From NCBI GenBank assembly GCA_903832085.1, contig CAIKZZ010000012.1:20834-84833 (forward strand): 64,000 nucleotides of DNA, read 5' to 3'. Of this stretch, positions 1 to 8,962 are shown piece after piece. Position 1 is the stretch's first letter. Each line of letters begins with the position of its first letter. A program made the position numbers and the translations under genes. The notes below the pieces were generated by a model, which had not been told where the DNA came from, ran no database searches, and saw only the letters and a program-made list of their open reading frames with translations. This DNA is from an uncultured Pseudomonadota bacterium (GTDB lineage: Bacteria; Pseudomonadota; Gammaproteobacteria; Steroidobacterales; Steroidobacteraceae).

Positions 1-276
1 TTCAAGCCAGGCGCGATTCTGATCGCGCAGCTATCTGGTCGGCCCATTGTGCCAATTGCTTTTTATGCCGAGCGTGCCTGGCAGTTTAGAGCCTGGGATC
101 GCTTTGTGCTGCCAAAGCCTTTTTCGCGCATCGTGATTGCGGTCGGCGAGCCGAAGTATGTGTCGCGTACCATCGATGATGCGGCGATTGCTGTGTTACA
201 AGTGCAGATGGCTGCGGAACTACACCAGACTTTTCTAGCCGCAAAAACCGCCTTTACTAACGCCGGTTCTAGGTAA
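1..276 (+). CDS. Lysophospholipid acyltransferase-like protein (DUF374), C-terminal part
   Basis: The reading frame is open from the first base, so the start lies outside the window and only the last 91 codons are present. The opening residues FKPGAILIAQLSGRPIVPI resemble the acceptor-side segment of DUF374 / PlsC-like acyltransferases, in which a G-x-x-x-x-A run precedes 'P(I/V)xPI'. The catalytic HX4D motif would be upstream and cannot be checked. The family is thought to acylate lysophospholipid or lipid A-type acceptors at the inner membrane. The stop codon overlaps the end of the convergent CDF transporter gene by 8 bases. Family assignment is moderately secure; the substrate is unknown. 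Confidence 0.7.
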   Translation, partial: FKPGAILIAQLSGRPIVPIAFYAERAWQFRAWDRFVLPKPFSRIVIAVGEPKYVSRTIDDAAIAVLQVQMAAELHQTFLAAKTAFTNAGSR

Positions 277-1318
277 GTGCTGTTGCGCAGGGGCTGCCTG
301 CATCGGCGCACTCAGTCGCTTCGAGTTGAATCGTTGAGTGATCAATGTGGTAATCGCGGCGTAGTAGTTCCTTCACTGCCACTAGTGCTTGGGCAGCATC
401 AGCGCCTGGCGTTAGGCGGGCATGCAGCGTGAGCAGCGTGTCGCTTGCACTGAGTGACCAAGCGTGAACATGATGCACATCGGCGAGCGCTGGAATCGCG
501 CTGACTAAGTGCCCTTCTAGATGTGCCGCATCAAATCCCTTCGGCGTGCCTTCTTGTAGCACGTGAGCAGACTGCTGAAGCAGTTGCCATGCGCCGCGCG
601 CAATCAGCGCGGTGACAAGCAGTGATAACAAAGCATCCGCAGCTAGCCAGCCGGTGGTCATAATAATACCGGCTGCCAGCATAGCCGCCGCGGATCCAGC
701 AAGATCGCTAAGGACATGTAAGTAAGCGGCCCTCATGTTCAGGTCATGGCTGTGGCCGTGCAAGAACTTTGCAGCGATTAAATTGACTACAAGACCTGCA
801 CTCGCGACGCCGAGCGCGACGGGCGCATTGACGTGAGCAGGATGAGCCATGCTCAGGCGGTTGATCGCTTCCACAATGATGGCCACCACAATGGCTAACA
901 GGAGCAACGAATTAACGAAAGCGGCGAGAACTTGGGTACGGCTGTATCCGAATGAACGGTGCTTGCTCGCCGGCTTGAGCGTGAGCCGATGGGCCCAATA
1001 GGCAAGTGCTAGCGACAGGGTGTCCACAACCATGTGACCTGCGTCCGCCAGCAGTGCGAGTGAGCCTGACCACAGGCCACCTACCGTTTCGAGGACCATC
1101 AGCCCTGCAATCAACCAAAAGGCGACACCGAGACCACGACTGGCCTTCTGGTGGTGGCCGTGGCGATGCGCATGGTGATGGTCGTGGTGGTGCCCGTGTG
1201 CGGCGTGGTGGGGGTGCGTGCCGTGCGCGTGGCTAGAGGAGCCGGAATGGCTGTGGTCTGGCGGGTCTATGCGGGTCATGGGGGCACTGTAGGTGGGGTT
1301 TTTGAACCGTGCAAGCAT
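269..1318 (-). CDS. Cation diffusion facilitator (CzcD/ZitB-type zinc exporter)
   Basis: Inner-membrane divalent cation/proton antiporter, probably for Zn2+ (also Co2+ or Cd2+ in relatives). Length is 349 aa with about six membrane segments from residue 63 to 250. Two HxxxD metal-binding pairs are visible: H95/D99 in 'ADAGHMVVD' and H201/D205 in 'HVLSD'. Residues 22-57 form an extreme histidine-rich cytoplasmic tail, and a short His-rich loop 'HGHSHD' lies before TM5. A cytoplasmic C-terminal domain follows. The start is uncertain: an ATG at 1279 (MTRIDPP...) would also be natural, and neither site has a clear Shine-Dalgarno sequence. It stands alone, divergent from the GGDEF/EAL gene. Confidence 0.92.
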   Translation of the reverse strand: MLARFKNPTYSAPMTRIDPPDHSHSGSSSHAHGTHPHHAAHGHHHDHHHAHRHGHHQKASRGLGVAFWLIAGLMVLETVGGLWSGSLALLADAGHMVVDTLSLALAYWAHRLTLKPASKHRSFGYSRTQVLAAFVNSLLLLAIVVAIIVEAINRLSMAHPAHVNAPVALGVASAGLVVNLIAAKFLHGHSHDLNMRAAYLHVLSDLAGSAAAMLAAGIIMTTGWLAADALLSLLVTALIARGAWQLLQQSAHVLQEGTPKGFDAAHLEGHLVSAIPALADVHHVHAWSLSASDTLLTLHARLTPGADAAQALVAVKELLRRDYHIDHSTIQLEATECADAGSPCATALT

Positions 1319-1498
1319 AGCGAAAATAACTTTAGCAGCATAGAGTTAGCTTGCAATCCTAAAAGAACATGACAGAATCAAGGCTAAGTCCATATTTGTT
1401 ATCGTGACGAATGCCAATACCAGCTGAATCGGCTTAAGGTCGGCTGCGTTTTAGGTCCTGCAGTCGTTACGCGCCTGACCAATGAGGTGGCATCAGCG

Positions 1499-4195
1499 AT
1501 GCCGAGCGTGAGAAGTCCAATCGAGCGGGAATATACCGCTTCCGATATTTTGGCGCCCCAGCGCTGGGCTCCATCCGCCAGCCGCTTAGCGTTTGGCCTT
1601 GATGTCACTTGCACAAAAATAGCCCTTGATTTTCAGAACCTTACGTCTGAAACGGCCGATGTTGTTGTGCGTCAGAACCTGGATTTGCTGCGTGAGGCCA
1701 CCGGGACCGACGCTGTCTTTTTGGCTAGCTACGACGCGGCAGGGGCAAGTATTCAGTCGATTGAGGTGTCCAAGGGCCTCTTTGTCAGTTGCTCGCCAGA
1801 GGTCCTGCGGGGTCAGGATCTGACCGGGTTTCGCTGGATTAAAGAGCGGCTGACCCATACACGCCTGCTCGAAATGCGCGACACCTTGAGTGTCCGCCCC
1901 GAATGCCAAGGTGAGGCGCAGCGTTTTAGCGAACTTGGGATGAGGGCGGTTCTACTGGTCGGCATCGCCGTTCGTGGCCAGATGCACGGTTTCTTTGGGC
2001 TGGCTACCGCTGTCCCCTGTGACGGCTGGGATGTGAATTTTCATCTGCTACTAAAGCTCATCGGCAATAGTTTGGGAGCGGGTTTTGAACGGGCCTCATT
2101 GCAGCGCGAAGTTGACGACCTGCGCGAACGACAAGCACTCGCTCTGCCATGCACCAACGAGGGTGTCTGGGAGTACGACACACAGCGTGGTTGCACATGG
2201 TTCTCGCCGCAATGGAAAGCCATGCTTGGCTATGCGGAAGATGAGCTCAATAGCTCTGCTGATTGGAACAAACTGATTCATCCGGAGGATATCGCGCGCG
2301 TGTCGGGGCTCATGCGCGAGCATATTGCCGGTGAGGTGCCGCTGTTTGAGAGCGTCCATCGCATGCGTCATCGCGATGGGGCATGGCGCTGGGTCGTGTC
2401 GCGCGCCAAAGCACAGCTCAACGAGGGGCAGCTAAAACGATTGATTGGTATTGAGCTCGATGTCACCGAACGCAAGCTATATGAAGAGGCATTGTTTCGT
2501 GAGAAAGAGCGCGCACAGATTACGCTACAGTCAATAGGTGATGGTGTTATCACCACTGACGAGCACTCGCGCATTGAGTACCTAAATCCAGTGGCGGAAG
2601 AGCTGACTGGCTGGAAAGTGGAGGACGCCATGGGGCGGCCACTTGCCGAGATATTCAGAGCGTTTCATGAAGAAACCTGTGAACCGTTGGAAAACCCACT
2701 CACTGGGGCTATCAATCGGCTACGGCCTGTAAAATCAGTGCGGCCGATGCTGTTCATCCGCCGTGATGGGAACGAAATTTATGTGCAAAGTACAGCCTCA
2801 CCAATCCGTGATGGCGTTGGCGCTGTTATCGGCGGCGTTCTCGTATTCCATGATGTGACTGAGTCGCGTGAGCTAAACCGGCGTCTGAGTTACAACGCCA
2901 GCCATGATTTGCTGACAGGGCTCGTGAACCGTCGCGAATTTGAAAATAGATTAGAGCGAGCGCTGCGTAGTGCCAAAGCGCGAGAGACTTCTTACGCGCT
3001 TTGTTATATCGATGTCGACCAATTCAAAATTGTGAATGACTCATATGGACACGTCGCGGGTGATGCGTTGCTGAGCCAATTGGGCCAGCTGCTTAAATCA
3101 AAAGTACGCTGGCGTGACACGCTCTCGCGCCTCGGTGGCGATCAATTTGCTGTACTACTCGAAGCGTGTTCCTTGGATGAGGCGTTGCGAACGGCAGAGG
3201 CGCTGCGTGAGGCGGTCAGTAGTGGACGGTTTCAGTGGGAAGAGCGCGTCTTTCGTCTCGGTGTCAGCATCGGGGTTGTGCCTATCGCCACTGAAAATGA
3301 AGATGTGGCATCGCTGTTATCCGGCGCAGATAGTGCCTGTCAGGTCGCGAAGGAGCAGGGGCGTAATCGGGTGCACTGCTTCGAGGAAAATGATCTCGAC
3401 CTGATGCGTCGCCGACGTGAGATGCAATGGGCTGCGCGTATTCAAAGCGCGCTGGACGAGTCACGTTTTGAGCTCTATCGGCAGACTATTCTGCCGTTAA
3501 ATGCGGGTGTTGAAGGTCAGCATTACGAGATGCTACTGCGGATGCGCGATGAGCACGGGAAGATTGTGACGCCTGAGCAGTTTATTGCAGCGTCTGAGCG
3601 CTATGGATTGACGCCCTCTATTGACCGCTGGGTTGTGGAGCATACCTTTAGCTGGTTAGTTTCAGCTGCGGATGAGCGTGAACGACTCGGCTTATGCGCC
3701 ATTAATTTATCCGGTCAGAGCTTGGGCGATGATAAGTTCCTACCTTTCGTGATCGAGCAGTTTCATCGCACGGGAATTGATGGGCGCAAAATCTGCTTTG
3801 AGATCACAGAGACAGCCGCGATTGCAAGTTTCTCGCAAGCAAACCGTTTTATTCACTCTCTAAAAGAGTTGGGTTGTAAATTCGCGCTGGATGACTTTGG
3901 CACAGGGCTATCGTCGTTCGGCTATTTGAAGCATTTCCCGGTCGATTTTCTAAAAATCGATGGCAGTTTCGTCAAGGGAATTGTCAATGATCCGATCGAC
4001 CGAGAGATGGTTCGCTCGATTAATGAAATCGGTCATTTGACGGGCAAGAAAACGATCGCCGAGTTTGCTGAGACCGCAGAGATTGTCGCGGTATTGCGCA
4101 ATATTGGAGTCGATTATGCGCAAGGATTTGGCGTTGGAATGCCTCAGTCGGTGCGTCAGGGCTTAAGTGAGCAAGTACTCGGCAAGGACAGCTGA
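1499..4195 (+). CDS. GAF-PAS-PAS-GGDEF-EAL cyclic-di-GMP signalling protein
   Basis: Cytoplasmic multi-sensor protein of 898 aa that makes and/or degrades c-di-GMP. Counting from the upstream in-frame GTG at 1487, a GAF-like region spans 50-200, PAS domains 215-335 and 340-460, GGDEF 465-630 and EAL 645-895. The GGDEF signature reads GGDQF (550-554), a variant of the active-site loop. The EAL domain reads EMLLR (681-685) in place of EALLR but keeps ITET and DDFGTG (802-807), so phosphodiesterase activity is plausible. No membrane segment is evident. I prefer the ATG at 1499 because GAGG at 1484-1487 sits at a good distance upstream, whereas the GTG at 1487 overlaps it. A hairpin terminator follows. 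Confidence 0.92.
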   Translation: MPSVRSPIEREYTASDILAPQRWAPSASRLAFGLDVTCTKIALDFQNLTSETADVVVRQNLDLLREATGTDAVFLASYDAAGASIQSIEVSKGLFVSCSPEVLRGQDLTGFRWIKERLTHTRLLEMRDTLSVRPECQGEAQRFSELGMRAVLLVGIAVRGQMHGFFGLATAVPCDGWDVNFHLLLKLIGNSLGAGFERASLQREVDDLRERQALALPCTNEGVWEYDTQRGCTWFSPQWKAMLGYAEDELNSSADWNKLIHPEDIARVSGLMREHIAGEVPLFESVHRMRHRDGAWRWVVSRAKAQLNEGQLKRLIGIELDVTERKLYEEALFREKERAQITLQSIGDGVITTDEHSRIEYLNPVAEELTGWKVEDAMGRPLAEIFRAFHEETCEPLENPLTGAINRLRPVKSVRPMLFIRRDGNEIYVQSTASPIRDGVGAVIGGVLVFHDVTESRELNRRLSYNASHDLLTGLVNRREFENRLERALRSAKARETSYALCYIDVDQFKIVNDSYGHVAGDALLSQLGQLLKSKVRWRDTLSRLGGDQFAVLLEACSLDEALRTAEALREAVSSGRFQWEERVFRLGVSIGVVPIATENEDVASLLSGADSACQVAKEQGRNRVHCFEENDLDLMRRRREMQWAARIQSALDESRFELYRQTILPLNAGVEGQHYEMLLRMRDEHGKIVTPEQFIAASERYGLTPSIDRWVVEHTFSWLVSAADERERLGLCAINLSGQSLGDDKFLPFVIEQFHRTGIDGRKICFEITETAAIASFSQANRFIHSLKELGCKFALDDFGTGLSSFGYLKHFPVDFLKIDGSFVKGIVNDPIDREMVRSINEIGHLTGKKTIAEFAETAEIVAVLRNIGVDYAQGFGVGMPQSVRQGLSEQVLGKDS

Positions 4196-4218
4196 TCGCG
4201 CTTTAAAACGATGAGTCC

Positions 4219-4248
4219 AAAAAAACCCCGGTCGTGCCGGGGTTTTTA
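4219..4248. terminator. Rho-independent terminator, usable in both directions
   Basis: A perfect 7-bp stem ACCCCGG/CCGGGGT (4225-4231 and 4237-4243) has a 5-base loop. It is preceded by a run of A and followed by a run of T. It lies between the stop codons of the convergent GGDEF/EAL gene and the urate-oxidase-N-like gene and can serve both. Confidence 0.9.
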
Positions 4249-4272
4249 TTTACGCGCCGTTAGGTCTAGTGC

Positions 4273-4881
4273 TTAAAACGGTAGACCGTGGCTTTGTCCG
4301 CCCATGCATAGCAGCATCGGTATCGATAGTACGAAGTTCGTACGCGATGCAAGCATGGCAATTTTGCGTGCAGATGCTTTGGCTTCGTCCGTGGCCGCTA
4401 CCAAGCCAAGAATTTTCTTTTGGTTAGGCCAGATAAAGACCCAGACGTTGAACAGCATGATGGTGCCTAACCATGCGCCGACCCCAATAGTACGAAAGCC
4501 TTCCTGCAGCGCGAAGGCCTTGTGGATGGTAGTAACTGAGCCGTAGCCGAAGAGCAGGTAATAGGCGCCCGTGACCCAGGTGACGACTGCCGCCCAACGA
4601 AACCAAAGGAGCGCCGTTGGGGCGATGTACTTAGAAATGCCGGCGCCACCTGGGCCGCCTTTATCCGCGGCCGCCACCGCGAGACCTGGCATCTGCACCA
4701 CGTTGAAGTACCAGAGCAACCCGATCCACATAATGCCGCTAATGATGTGGAGCCAGCGACCAAGCAATGCATCATGGAAGCCCAAGGCTCCCCCACTGGA
4801 CACGGTGAGTCCCACAGCAACCAGCACGGCGAGGATCACCCCTGTGGTCAGCGCACCCTTGACAGAATTTAGCGGATTCAT
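4273..4881 (-). CDS. Urate-oxidase N-terminal-type (PuuD-like) membrane protein without cytochrome domain
   Basis: Integral membrane protein of 202 aa with four to five hydrophobic segments. The stretch 'HIISGIMWIGLLWYFN' (about residues 45-60), the 'GVGAWLG' and 'FVLSIPMLLCM' segments and the overall length match the Urate_ox_N domain, the membrane half of PuuD-type urate hydroxylases. Full PuuD proteins carry a C-terminal cytochrome c domain with CxxCH, and none is present here. Histidines in the predicted helices could bind heme. No purine-catabolism genes are nearby, so a urate role is not supported by context. Function is best left as a heme-type membrane protein of unknown role. Confidence 0.75.
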   Translation of the reverse strand: MNPLNSVKGALTTGVILAVLVAVGLTVSSGGALGFHDALLGRWLHIISGIMWIGLLWYFNVVQMPGLAVAAADKGGPGGAGISKYIAPTALLWFRWAAVVTWVTGAYYLLFGYGSVTTIHKAFALQEGFRTIGVGAWLGTIMLFNVWVFIWPNQKKILGLVAATDEAKASARKIAMLASRTNFVLSIPMLLCMGGQSHGLPF

Positions 4882-5015
4882 TGCATACCCCTAGTAGCTT
4901 GAAAGGTGTAGTGACGCACGGTCGTTTAGGATCCGGCCACCAACTCGGGTAGAATAGGGGTTTACCGTAGCTGATTTCAACCGTATTCATACGCTGGCAT
5001 GGGATTTCGTACTTA

Positions 5016-5219
5016 ATGGCAACGATCGGCCCCCATTCGCCATGTATCAGTATCTGTGCCATCGGCCCACAGGGGTGGTGTAATGGCTGCTACCGTACCT
5101 TAAGCGAGATCTCGGGTTGGGTACGTATGGATGCTGAGGCACAGTGGGCAATCGTGCGTGCGGCTGAGGAGCGGCGCCGTCAGCTTCAGACGGTGTCAGT
5201 GGGTAGGACTAGCGAATAA
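5016..5219 (+). CDS. DUF1289 domain-containing small cysteine-rich protein
   Basis: Small protein of 67 aa. The N-terminal pattern SPCISICxxxxxGxCxGCxRTLxEI(S/A)xW is the DUF1289 signature, with four closely spaced cysteines (C10, C14, C22, C25) that suggest a metal site. The rest is a basic helical tail. Relatives are widespread in Proteobacteria and are often next to Fe-S or redox genes, consistent with the glutaredoxin 4 gene starting shortly downstream on the same strand. No biochemical function is established as far as I know. Confidence 0.85.
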   Translation: MATIGPHSPCISICAIGPQGWCNGCYRTLSEISGWVRMDAEAQWAIVRAAEERRRQLQTVSVGRTSE

Positions 5220-5242
5220 ACTTATTGCGAGGCATGCGATCG

Positions 5243-5575
5243 ATGAGCAGTTCCGACATTGTTGAACGAATTAAGACCCAGCTTGGCGCCGCACCAGTGG
5301 TGTTATTCATGAAGGGGACCCCTGATTTTCCGCAATGCGGGTTTTCAGCACAGGCCGTGGCTGCCCTTGGCGCCTGTAAAGCAAAGTTTCATGCGGTCAA
5401 TATTTTTGAAGATGCTGAATTGCGTGAGGCTCTGAAAAGCTATTCCAACTGGCCAACCTATCCACAGTTATATGTGCAAGGTGAACTGCTAGGTGGTTGC
5501 GACATCATCATGCAGATGTACCAGAACGGTGAACTGAGCCAGGTATTGACCGAAGCCGGCGTCGTCGCTGGCTAA
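5243..5575 (+). CDS. grxD: Monothiol glutaredoxin Grx4 (Fe-S cluster carrier)
   Basis: Monothiol glutaredoxin of 110 aa that, in this family, binds a [2Fe-2S] cluster with glutathione and passes it to acceptor proteins. The CGFS active site is in '[13 protein letters not shown]', and the glutathione-binding features 'MKGTP', 'WPTYPQLYV' and 'GGCDI' are all present. The start is taken at ATG 5243 ([10 protein letters not shown]), since GCGAGG at 5227-5232 lies 10 bases upstream; ATG 5234 and TTG 5225 are in frame but badly spaced. It follows the DUF1289 gene by 23 bases, probably in one transcript. Its stop overlaps the convergent rnt stop by a few bases. Confidence 0.95.
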   Translation: MSSSDIVERIKTQLGAAPVVLFMKGTPDFPQCGFSAQAVAALGACKAKFHAVNIFEDAELREALKSYSNWPTYPQLYVQGELLGGCDIIMQMYQNGELSQVLTEAGVVAG

Positions 5576-6303
5576 GAGGCCTTAAGGTCGAGCGCCGTTA
5601 AAGAGTCCTCAGGCTCTAGCGGCGCCGGCTCGACCATCGGATTGATGCCATCGGCATCTAGTGCCGCAAACGGCAAGTCTTTATCGCGCGTGCTTTCAAA
5701 GATCGGCCGAAACTGGTTGCAGATTCCACAGAACAGGTCCGCGGTGCGTTCAGCGTCGTAGCTCGCTGAATGTGCTGATTCCCGGTCCCATTCTTGGCCC
5801 GCAGCGATGACCGCGCGCGATAACACAGTCTGCCCAAACGCAATGCCTGCTAGGGTGACTGTGTCAAAGCAACTAAATGGATGAAATGGGTTGCGCTTGA
5901 TGCCAGTGCGCGTGACAGCGGCGTTCAAAAATCCTAAATCGAAAGCCGCGTTATGGCCCACAAGAATTGCGCGTGTGCAGCCAGTGTCGCGCACGGCATT
6001 GCGAATTTCCTTAAACAGTCGTCCTAAAGCATCCGCCTCAGGTATGGCCGGTCGCAAAGGATGGTGCGGATCAATGCCGTTGACAGCTAACGACGCCGGG
6101 TCCATCCGGCTACCAGCGAACGGTTGTACGTGATAGCGCCAAGTGGGCCCACGTTTGAGTAGCCCATCCGAATCTAACTCTAAAAGCACACCGGCGATTT
6201 CAAGTAAGGCATCCGTGCTGGCATTAAAGCCGCCCGTCTCGCAGTCGATGACCACAGGCAAAAAACCACGAAAACGATCTTTAATAGTGTAACGGTCACC
6301 CAC
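5572..6303 (-). CDS. rnt: Ribonuclease T
   Basis: DEDDh 3'-5' exoribonuclease that trims the 3' ends of tRNA and other stable RNAs and also degrades single-stranded DNA ends. Of 243 aa, the exonuclease fold covers about 10-205. ExoI 'VIDCETGG', ExoII 'LVGHNAAFD' and ExoIII '[14 protein letters not shown]' supply the D, E, D, H and D residues. '[15 protein letters not shown]' is typical of RNase T rather than DnaQ. A tail of about 30 residues, acidic and proline-containing, extends beyond the usual length of about 215. The start overlaps the end of pyrC by 8 bases, so the two are translationally coupled. Confidence 0.95.
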   Translation of the reverse strand: MGDRYTIKDRFRGFLPVVIDCETGGFNASTDALLEIAGVLLELDSDGLLKRGPTWRYHVQPFAGSRMDPASLAVNGIDPHHPLRPAIPEADALGRLFKEIRNAVRDTGCTRAILVGHNAAFDLGFLNAAVTRTGIKRNPFHPFSCFDTVTLAGIAFGQTVLSRAVIAAGQEWDRESAHSASYDAERTADLFCGICNQFRPIFESTRDKDLPFAALDADGINPMVEPAPLEPEDSLTALDLKAS

Positions 6304-7351
6304 GAGTGTTTTCGCCTGTAGTGTGTGTCAGGCGCCAATGCACTGTGTCGCCAGCACGGAAAGGGATCAGGGTGTCATCGCCAAATGCGTACTCGGCAAC
6401 AGGAGACCAGGCATCTTGCGTGAGCGTAATAGTAGACTGATTGCGTGGCAGGCCATAAAAATCAGCACCAAAATGGCTTGCAAAGCCCTGAAGACGCTGC
6501 AGGGCTCCAGCTGCTTCAAAGGCTTCTGCATAGAGTTCTATGGCTGCGTGGGCCGTGTACATGCCTGCACAGCCACAGCTAGATTCTTTGCTAGCGCGCG
6601 AGTGTGGAGCGCTGTCAGAGCCAAGGAAAAACTTAGGATTACCACTGATCGCCGCACTGATGAGTGCTTCGCGGTGAGTCTCGCGTTTCAGCACCGGGAG
6701 ACAATAATGATGCGGACGAATGCCGCCCTGGAAAATCGCGTTACGGTTTAGTAGTAAGTGTTGCGGCGTGATGGTTGCAGCGACCGTGGGGCCTTGTGTA
6801 AGCACAAAATCAACCGCGTCACGCGTTGTGATATGTTCGAAAACAATTTTGAGTTGCGGAAACTGCGTAACAACACGCGCCAGTGCGCGGTCAATAAAGA
6901 CACGCTCACGGTCAAATATATCCACCGTCGAATCGGTGACTTCGCCATGGACGAGGAATGGTAAGCCGAGCTCTTCCATGCGTGCGAGCACTGCATCAAC
7001 CCGTTTTAGGTCAGTAACGCCGGCCTCTGAGTGCGTGGTGGCGCCTGCTGGATAGTATTTGACTGCTTTGACGATGCCGCTGGCCTGTGCTGCTTCGATT
7101 TCCTGAATGGAGGTGCTTTCGGTGAGATACAGCGTCATCAGAGGCTGAAAACTACTGCCCTGCGGTAGTGCTGCCAAGATGCGTGCATGGTAAGCGATCG
7201 CCTGTGTCGTGGTGGTGACGGGCGGTTTTAGGTTCGGCATGACAATGGCGCGGCCAAAACGCTCAGCCGTATGCGCAACAACAGCGCGCAAGGCGGCACC
7301 ATCACGTAGGTGCACATGCCAGTCATCAGGTTGAGTGAGTGTCAGGTTCAT
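6296..7351 (-). CDS. pyrC: Dihydroorotase (class II, short PyrC)
   Basis: Cyclizes N-carbamoyl-aspartate to dihydroorotate, the third step of de novo pyrimidine synthesis. The 351-aa length matches E. coli-type PyrC (about 348). Zinc ligands are visible as the HVHLRDG motif at residues 12-18, the probable carboxylated lysine in '[13 protein letters not shown]', histidines in 'FLVHGEV' and 'VFEHITT', and the aspartate in '[10 protein letters not shown]'. The ATG at 7351 overlaps the stop of the M17 peptidase gene (ATGA), and the 3' end overlaps rnt, giving a compact M17-pyrC-rnt operon. Confidence 0.97.
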   Translation of the reverse strand: MNLTLTQPDDWHVHLRDGAALRAVVAHTAERFGRAIVMPNLKPPVTTTTQAIAYHARILAALPQGSSFQPLMTLYLTESTSIQEIEAAQASGIVKAVKYYPAGATTHSEAGVTDLKRVDAVLARMEELGLPFLVHGEVTDSTVDIFDRERVFIDRALARVVTQFPQLKIVFEHITTRDAVDFVLTQGPTVAATITPQHLLLNRNAIFQGGIRPHHYCLPVLKRETHREALISAAISGNPKFFLGSDSAPHSRASKESSCGCAGMYTAHAAIELYAEAFEAAGALQRLQGFASHFGADFYGLPRNQSTITLTQDAWSPVAEYAFGDDTLIPFRAGDTVHWRLTHTTGENTRG

Positions 7352-8871
7352 TTAGCTTGCTCATGCGATCGTATCACTTTATGGAAAGCAGGATCCGAGC
7401 ACAGTGCGACCGCGAATCGTACGCCGAACCCAGTGATAGGACGGCTGACGTGCGCAAGCCCCCCAGTGCGTGAGGCGCTCGATAGATCAATGTGCGCCCA
7501 CGGGATGCCCGGAGCGACGAAACGAGCCAAGAATTTTGCGGCGTAGATATGATCGCCCTTACCGTCAATTAGGCACTGGACCACATCGGCCATTGGGGTC
7601 TCGAGATCCTCATCAAAGTCGGTCGGCATTGGAAATGACCAGACACGTTCGCCCGATCGATTGCCGGCATCTTCTAATATAGCGCGCAAGTCACTGTGAT
7701 TCGTAAATGCACCTGACATTCGTTCGGTGAGCGCGTAAAGACACGCGCCCGTGAGCGTTGCGAAATCAATAATGCCGCAGGGTTTGGTGCGTGATGCGAG
7801 CGCGAGTGTATCTGCAAGTATCATGCGGCCTTCGGCGTCCGTATGTATGACCTGAATGGTGGTGCCATTAGCAGCGGTCACAATGTCTTGTTGTGTGTAG
7901 GCATCAGGTCCGATGCGGTTTTCAACAAGCGCTAGCCACGCGTCAACGGGACGTGGATAGCGACTACGGGTCAAGGCTTCGAGCGTGCCTAGTGCCACTG
8001 CGCTACCAGCCATGTCGGTATGCATATCGAGCATGTGTTTGGCGGATTTTAGATTGTTGCCGCCAGTATCGAAACACACGCCCTTGCCGACGAGGGCGAG
8101 CGGTGCAAGTCCGCCAGTGCCTTTCGGTCTATATTGTAATCGCACCAGCGCAGCATCCCGGGTTGCACTGCCGCGCGCGACTGCCGTAAACGCTCCAGCA
8201 TTCAGTTTCTTTAAGCGGGCTTCGCTGAAGATTTCAATCTTCCAACCGTGAAGCTTTGCAAGCTTAACCAGCGCTTGCTGGTAGGTCTTTGGCGTCAGCA
8301 CGTTTGGCGGCAATGCTGTTAGCCAGCGTGCCAAATGGGCGCCCGATTCGATTGCCAGCGCTGTTGTGGTATCGATCACCCCGCAGACCACGACCTCTGT
8401 AGGCTGCCAGGGCGCTGGCACTTTGCTCTTCGCAGTCGGCTGCGATTCCACGGCCGCTGCCAACGCCGCGAGTAAAGCGGCAACTGGAGCCGTGTTGGTT
8501 ATGCCTTTGGCGTTGGGGGAGGTCAGGCTTGCCAGGGTGATGACGCCCGGTTGTGTGGCGCCGAGGTCACGCACCATGCGGCCTGCAATCGACAGCCTTT
8601 GAAAGGTATCTGTACGGCGGGGTAGTTCTCCAACGATCACTCGAGTGCGATGTGCAGTGGGTAATACGGCCATCCACACGCTACCCGCGGCGCGCGGCAG
8701 ACGGGCGCGTTCGGTGCTAAGTACATCGCCAAAGGGCATATTTGCGAGCGATACGGTCGCATCAGCTTCCAACATGAGGAGTAGTACATCAGTGCGCCGA
8801 ATCAGCATCGCTGACGGAGTGGCGGCCGCTTTTTTGATGGCTAATGGGCTGCGCTTTGGAATGATTTGCAC
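7348..8871 (-). CDS. M17 leucyl aminopeptidase family protein
   Basis: Cytosolic metallo-aminopeptidase of 507 aa that probably releases N-terminal amino acids in peptide turnover. The C-terminal catalytic domain (about 170-500) keeps all expected metal and catalytic positions: K and D in 'VGKGVCFDTGG', K in 'NNLK', D in 'HTDMAG', and D/E/R in 'HTDAEGRMILAD'. The N-terminal domain is diverged from classical PepA. A second, more typical M17 enzyme lies at 47634-49124, so this is a paralogue of a different subgroup. It overlaps pyrC by ATGA and is divergent from aceE. Substrate specificity is unknown. Confidence 0.9.
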   Translation of the reverse strand: MQIIPKRSPLAIKKAAATPSAMLIRRTDVLLLMLEADATVSLANMPFGDVLSTERARLPRAAGSVWMAVLPTAHRTRVIVGELPRRTDTFQRLSIAGRMVRDLGATQPGVITLASLTSPNAKGITNTAPVAALLAALAAAVESQPTAKSKVPAPWQPTEVVVCGVIDTTTALAIESGAHLARWLTALPPNVLTPKTYQQALVKLAKLHGWKIEIFSEARLKKLNAGAFTAVARGSATRDAALVRLQYRPKGTGGLAPLALVGKGVCFDTGGNNLKSAKHMLDMHTDMAGSAVALGTLEALTRSRYPRPVDAWLALVENRIGPDAYTQQDIVTAANGTTIQVIHTDAEGRMILADTLALASRTKPCGIIDFATLTGACLYALTERMSGAFTNHSDLRAILEDAGNRSGERVWSFPMPTDFDEDLETPMADVVQCLIDGKGDHIYAAKFLARFVAPGIPWAHIDLSSASRTGGLAHVSRPITGFGVRFAVALCSDPAFHKVIRSHEQAK

Positions 8872-8962
8872 GAGACGGTATTTCCTTGACCCACAGGGTA
8901 CAAAGCCAGATGATATCGGATCACGCCGCGATAGGCCTTAACGCTGCAGTACTTTTTAATAT

